Shown: positions 32,412 through 37,613 of the stretch, piece by piece
Position numbering within the stretch: position 1 is the stretch's first letter
How the letters are laid out: every line of letters starts with the position of its first letter
DNA from: Plantago elongata
Lineage: Eukaryota; Streptophyta; Magnoliopsida; Lamiales; Plantaginaceae
Reading direction: 5' to 3'
Length of the DNA: 37,613 nucleotides
Assembly (NCBI GenBank): GCA_036897095.1
Contig: JAYMSP010001010.1
Span: forward strand, 1-37,613
Position numbers and translations under genes: made by a program
The notes under the pieces: model-generated
The model's input: the letters and a program-made list of their open reading frames with translations, nothing else
The model's database searches: none
Told to the model about the DNA's origin: nothing

Positions 32412-35188
32412 ATATATATATATTATTTGATAGTAATAACCATCTCATAGAGTTTCTTTAGTGTAGTATAACTATTAACTAGTACTCCCCTTCGATCCAG
32501 TTAAAACTTTTAATCATCTTACTTTCTCTTCATTTAAAAAATTATAATAAATAATAATTTATAGTGGTTATTATATTGATAAAGTTGTAAGTGCGTAATA
32601 AAGTAAAAAGAGATTGAATAAAACAGATTAGATAAATAATAAAGGATTAATTAGTGGGGTTCAAACATTCTATTTTTTATGTTAAAAATTTTTTAACGTA
32701 ATTTTAGAAAAGGAAAGTTAGGAATTCGTTCATTTACAACTGGTTACCACTTGAAAATTCATTTAAAACGTTTGGTTAGTAATAGTAGTATATAGGTAGA
32801 TAGATATATAGATTGTACATATATTATTAATTAATATTCTTGACTTAATTAATCACCTTCCCGGCACGCAATGTGTAGCCACAACACCTAAATAATTATA
32901 CAAAAATTTACGGTAGTTTATGGTTTGGGAAGGTGCGGTGAGAGTATTACATTATATTAATTGTATGGTGTTATATGTAAATTATAAATTTTTATTTATT
33001 TTATATATTTTTATAAATTTGATATTATTTTAAAATAATTATACAGCGATTTGTTTGCGAAATTGTAAAAGTATAAAAATTCACAATTTATATATAAATA
33101 TCATATAATTAATATATAATAATACAGTATTATTACCGAACTCTGACGAAACTTATACTTTCAGAAGAGTTTTTCAAAATAATTATTGAGATATGTCACG
33201 CACGCCCACTACCCACGTCAATTAATTACGTATAATCCGTTCAATTAAACAATCACCAATTGTAATATTATAAACTTCACCATAACAAACATAACAAACA
33301 TGGTAGAAAACGTGCATAAATTAATGTTGACTTCCTTTTTTGGATGGAGTTTGTGCCATCCAGAATTCTAACAAATTATACTAGTCACACCGTATATATT
33401 ATTTATACACGTTGAAACTTCATCGTTCTATTCTTAATTCTTTAAATATAAAATATCTCTAATATATACATATATTATATCTCTACCTTAATCATTATTT
33501 ATCCTACTTTATACATTATTTTTTTATCTTATTATTATTTCTCCTACTCTTATATCTAATTTTGTGGAAAGATGAATTTCGAAAGGAGGGAGTATATTAG
33601 TATAACCCATTATAGTAGCTATATATACATATGTATTTATTCCATTATTTTGAAGATAATTGCTCTGTCTTTGTTAGACCTTGGACAATCTTCATATATA
33701 TTTCTCTCTCAATTACGACGTAAGCTAATCAATACAGGCTGTAGATAGATTGTAATATCATGAACGGCATCTAATTTAAATAGGTTGAATTGCATTTGTC
33801 CCCCCAGTTATCTATCATATTAAGTCGTGCACGAATGAGTGAAAGTCGGGCATATAGGTACGCTAATATGTACGCTAATATATGTATTTGACCCTTTCAC
33901 ATCATGTATCTTACATGTCAATTCTTAGCAAAACTAAGGAATAATAAATAACTTCTAATAAAAAAATTTAGATGTGTATTAATAAGAGAATTATTGATAT
34001 TGCTAAGTACTTCATCCACCCCATTTTCTGTTAAAAGAGAAATAATTTTTCATTTTGCATATTCATTGAAGTGAAATAATTTTTCATATATGAAAATAAC
34101 TTCACAGTACAACTCATTTTCAATCACACATCATATGAATTTTCTATCTCAAATTCATTCTTAACTATATAATATATATTTTTTAAAAAACTGTGTATTT
34201 AAGATATGTTTTATTTTAAATGGATTATAATAATAATAATAATAATATTTATTTGTCTCTTTCATTAATTTATGTATTGAAGATCGTATTTCAGATGAAT
34301 TACTCTTTAAAAGTTATAAAAAATGATAAAATTACTCTTCAAAAGTTATAAAAAAAATGATAGGTCATAACTAAGATGAAGATTAATTTATTTTATTTTT
34401 ACAAATGGAGTAACGGATTTATAACGACCCGTAACGGTCTTATTTCAAACTAATGGATTTGTGAATACTCCAGTAATGAAGTTGTAAGAGATTCGAAGCT
34501 TGAATCCCTTAATGAAGATTCAAAGCTCCATTAAAGTTTCATTAAATGGAGTTTTAAAGTTTTCATATCTACTTATTCTTTTATCGTTTTGGTAGTGCGT
34601 ATTTAGCATATTTGTAAACAAGGTATAGTCTAAGCACAAAGTCTCTGAACAATATGAAGATAAATAATTTAGGACGGATTGTAATAGCATTTAAATCGCT
34701 CAATTTATTTCGATGAACAATAATTTGAATACACTTTAAATACTCCATTTCAATTCTATTACAAACATAAATTCATCAAAATCAATCTAAATACCCATTC
34801 AAATTCTATACCAATCAGCCCCTTAAAAATTAACTTATAATATCAACAAAATTGTACGTGTTATCATTTAAAATATATGTTGTTATTGAATAAGTTTGTG
34901 AAAAACTACCAATGTTGAGAATTTAAATTTTAATTAATAAAATTGATAATTTTTTTATAATACATATTCATTTCTATAGACCGTCCCCAAGAAGAGAAAC
35001 TAAATTGGCCTGTGGACTAATAAGTGCTCTTATTGCAATTTTTCTATTTCCAAGACGTGTATTGCAGTATTTTATTTGAAGGGACAAAATTTACAATTTA
35101 CCAACTATTAGTGGACTTGTGGTATTACTACATATTGAATATTAATTCGTTCATATTCTATCCCATGAACGTAGGCAGATTATGTTCA
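31960..35188. other. AT-rich intergenic region with microsatellites and MITE remnants
   Basis: No gene recognised. It contains (AT)n at 32368-32404 and (TA)n at about 32410-32424, an (AAT)n run near 34228-34246, a Stowaway-like left end GTACTCCCCTTCGATCC at about 32482, and a Stowaway-like right end GGAGGGAGTATA at about 33584. Neither MITE end has a clear partner. The remainder is mainly low-complexity A/T-rich DNA. Confidence 0.5.
32368..32424. repeat. (AT)n microsatellite
   Basis: About 18 AT units followed by a short A-run and a further block of TA units. Self-complementary and likely to be length-variable. Confidence 0.9.
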
Positions 35189-35200
35189 CTATATATAGAC
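35189..35200 (+). promoter_or_regulatory. Candidate TATA box of the GDSL esterase gene
   Basis: CTATATATAGAC about 95 bp before the ATG at 35285, at a distance consistent with a 5' UTR of roughly 60 nt. Sequence and position only. Confidence 0.55.
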
Positions 35201-35284
35201 ATGGGTACATATATTATGTCAGGCAAATCAACCAAACATAGAATCATAATTCATATCGTGTAGTATTAAATTTCTAATTGCGTA

Positions 35285-36857
35285 ATGGCTTGTTTTATGA
35301 CAAAATGGGGTTTTGTTACCATTCTTTATGCTTTTCTGATGCAAACTCTGTTCATTGTTTCTCAGCAACAAGCTGTTCCTTGCATGTATTTGTTTGGTGA
35401 CTCACAATTTGACAATGGCAATAACAATAACCTTGTCACGAGGGCCAAGGCAAATTACCCGCCTTACGGTATCGACTATCAAGCCGGTCCAACCGGTCGG
35501 TTCTGCAATGGGAAAATCATTCCCGATTTTCTTGGTACGTATATACGTCTTCATATCCTTATATAGCTAGCTTTATACAAGATTCATTTATTTGCTATAT
35601 AATCTTTTTTCGTGTAAATAGACAAACGACGAAGGTCAAAATCACTCAACCTAGATCTCTATCTAATATTGTTTGATAGTCATAAATAGCATTAGTCTTC
35701 TAACAATATATTATCATGTTCGAGTTAATTTGCAGCTCAGTTCCTAGGCTTTCCTGAGTCAATTCCAGCATTTGCATCTGCAAGAGGCTTTAACATTACG
35801 AAAGGCTTAAACTATGCATCCGGAGGAGCTGGAATACTCGAGGAGTCCGGAATAAGATTGGTAATTAATAATATATACGTATAATTTTTATTAAACACAT
35901 GACATGTAATAAAATTAAAAATGAGCCCACTGCTGATATAGATGGTGATCGTGTTTGATTTAGGGTGATCGAATCAGCCTAAGTAGACAAGTGTTGAATC
36001 ACCAAACAACTATATCTCGGCTCGCGATTTCACAGAGAAAAAGTCTTGCTGCAGTGAAGGAGGATCTGAAAAAGTGCTTGTACGTAGTTAACATGGGCAC
36101 TAACGATTACATTAACAACTACCTACAGCCACCATTCTATCCATCAAGTCTTATCTATACACCAGATCAATATGCTGAAGTATTGATTCGACAATTTTCA
36201 AGACAGATAAGTGTAAGTATTAATTAATGATCGATCGATCAATTTATATATGAGATTTAGACGTTCTGCTTGTTAATTTAACATTTGGAAAAAAAATTAA
36301 TGATCAATGATTTTATTAGGACTTATATGACTCTGGAGCAAGAAAGATGGCAGTGTTCGGACTAGGGTTGGTAGGTTGCTTACCTGATGTACTATCTAGA
36401 TATCCGACAAATGGATCTCCCTGCGTTGATTTCATTAACAACGACGTGCAACTATTCAATAACAAGTTGGTTTCTCTCATCGAAAACTTCAACACTAATC
36501 TGGTTGATGCAAAATTCACATACATAAATTTCACCAGCATTGCAGCAGGAGACCCTTCCGCACTTGGTACGCTATGAGCTTTATTTTAAATAAAATGAAA
36601 AATTATATCGTAATAACAGAGTCACTGACATGCTTTTTGTAGGAGTTACTGTGGTGAACGCCCCTTGTTGTCCAGTTTCGTCGATCGGGCAATGTGCTCC
36701 TAACCAAGTTCCATGTGGTAACAGAAACCAGTATGTGTTTTACGACAACTTTCATGTAACCGAGCTTTTGAATCTAGTCTTTGCTTCAAAGGCGTACAAT
36801 GCAACCGTGTCAACTGATGCATATCCAGTGGACATTCGACGTCTTGTGCAGCTGTAA
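35285..36857 (+). CDS. GDSL-type esterase/lipase, 5 exons, complete
   Basis: Exons 35285-35534, 35736-35860, 35964-36212, 36320-36566 and 36643-36857 join in frame through GT..AG introns to 1086 nt (361 residues), the usual length for plant GDSL lipases. A hydrophobic signal peptide occupies about residues 1-30 (FVTILYAFLMQTLFIVSQQ). Block I is YLFGDSQFDNGNNN, with the catalytic serine in GDSQ instead of GDSL. Block II glycine is in LNYASGGAG, block III is GTNDYINNY, and block V DNFHVTE provides the Asp and His. The family (SGNH hydrolases) cleaves acyl esters and most members are secreted; the substrate here is unknown. All catalytic residues are present, so an active enzyme is likely. Confidence 0.94.
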
Positions 36858-36936
36858 AACTGAACTGAGGAACATATTAGGGAATAATAGTGAATACTGA
36901 AGCATATATATGTATGTTATTACTATATGTGACTCG

Positions 36937-36942
36937 AATAAA
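36937..36942 (+). terminator. Candidate poly(A) signal of the GDSL gene
   Basis: AATAAA 80 nt after the stop codon at 36855-36857. Inference from sequence and position. Confidence 0.5.
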
Positions 36943-37160
36943 TGGGTACAAACCCATACTATATTATATACGTTAACAGATCCCGATTCTTACTTACATT
37001 GGACTTTTGTTATTTATGTTACATATTTTAAACACTATTTCAACATCAGTGCGAAAATATAGTCTTTTGTTTGAAAAATTTGTATTTGTTTAATCTATGT
37101 TGTTAATTAATACAATTTAATTTTTTCGAGTATATTATCTACTATTATATTGAAAGAAAA

Positions 37161-37613
37161 TGTAAAGACCCATAATATTCGGTACGTACATTTAAAATTC
37201 GTCAAAAATTATTTTCGGCATTCCGAATGAGTGTAGAAAATATTCGAGTCGAATGAGTGATGAAACGTCGCGCGAAACGTCTCGAAATTAATAACGAGCA
37301 ATAAAATAATAATAAAATTAATAAAAATAAAATATTTTTTTTATTTTTGCTTTAGCTCAAGTTCGACTCCAGGGTCGCATAGGAATCGATTTTACATTTT
37401 TCGGGATTTAATTTGCTAGCCATTCGGGATCCAGAAGGTGCCAGGTAAATATACTACATGACAAGTATACATACAGTGACTTGACTTATTCTTAGAATTC
37501 TTAGAACTTATTCAGGGAAATAAAAGTGTTGGTGGGTACGAGGCAGAATTCTCTCGCCTACTTCAGTACGCTCCGCATTACTGGGGTGATGAGAAGCGAA
37601 AAATCCGGAAGTT
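37161..37613 (+). mobile_element. Possible LTR-type repeat edge running off the window
   Basis: Starts TGTAAAGACCCATAATATT, resembling the TGTAACGACCC start seen in many plant LTR elements, and base composition changes from AT-rich to more GC-rich with CG-containing words (ACGTCGCGCGAAACGTCTCG). No second LTR or coding sequence lies within the window, so the call is tentative. Confidence 0.35.

Noticed and set aside
35024..35263. Upstream plus-strand open frame before the GDSL gene
   Set aside because: It overlaps the presumed promoter and TATA box, has no known domain and is not in the GDSL reading frame.

Overview
This is nuclear DNA of a flowering plant, most likely a eudicot. It is AT-rich, has two intron-containing plant genes with canonical GT..AG introns, and carries many plant transposable elements (Stowaway and PIF/Harbinger-type MITEs, a SINE, Sirevirus-like Ty1/copia elements, a LINE ORF1 relic). 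The species cannot be named from the sequence alone.

Positions 1769-16954 (+) hold one complete 19-exon gene for a secreted GH35 beta-galactosidase closest to Arabidopsis BGAL10. All exons join in frame to 869 residues: signal peptide, GH35 catalytic domain with both catalytic glutamates, and a C-terminal SUEL-type galactose-binding lectin domain. Its introns are loaded with mobile DNA: an 865-bp PIF/Harbinger MITE in intron 3, a foldback element holding a minisatellite in intron 4, a tRNA-like A-box relic in intron 8, a sense-oriented LTR relic in intron 10, and a 1.05-kb foldback element in intron 14.

Positions 17.0-18.5 kb are intergenic, with a Stowaway MITE and a SINE with matching target-site duplications. 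From 18.5 to 31.4 kb lies a decayed nest of Sirevirus-like Ty1/copia elements, all on the minus strand. Element A (LTR 29932-31401, PBS, gag) sits inside a LINE ORF1 (DUF4283-like) pseudogene. Its gag is interrupted by DNA that includes about 720 bp of the plant mitochondrial 26S rRNA gene. Its protease motif stops exactly at the LTR of element B (24715-26160). Element B has PBS, gag, an internal deletion that removed protease and integrase, RT/RNase H (with YVDE instead of YVDD), and then an extra downstream ORF with its own TATA-like box and leader. It ends in a partial LTR near 18.5 kb. None of these elements can encode a complete set of proteins.

Positions 32-35.2 kb are AT-rich intergenic sequence with microsatellites and MITE remnants. 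Positions 35285-36857 (+) hold a complete five-exon GDSL-type esterase/lipase gene of 361 residues. The last 450 bp look like the edge of another LTR-type repeat.

The two host genes encode secreted hydrolases (cell-wall galactoside and acyl ester substrates), but nothing in the sequence links them functionally. The unusual material is the nested retroelement block, especially the mitochondrial rRNA insertion and the extra ORF with a promoter-like leader.
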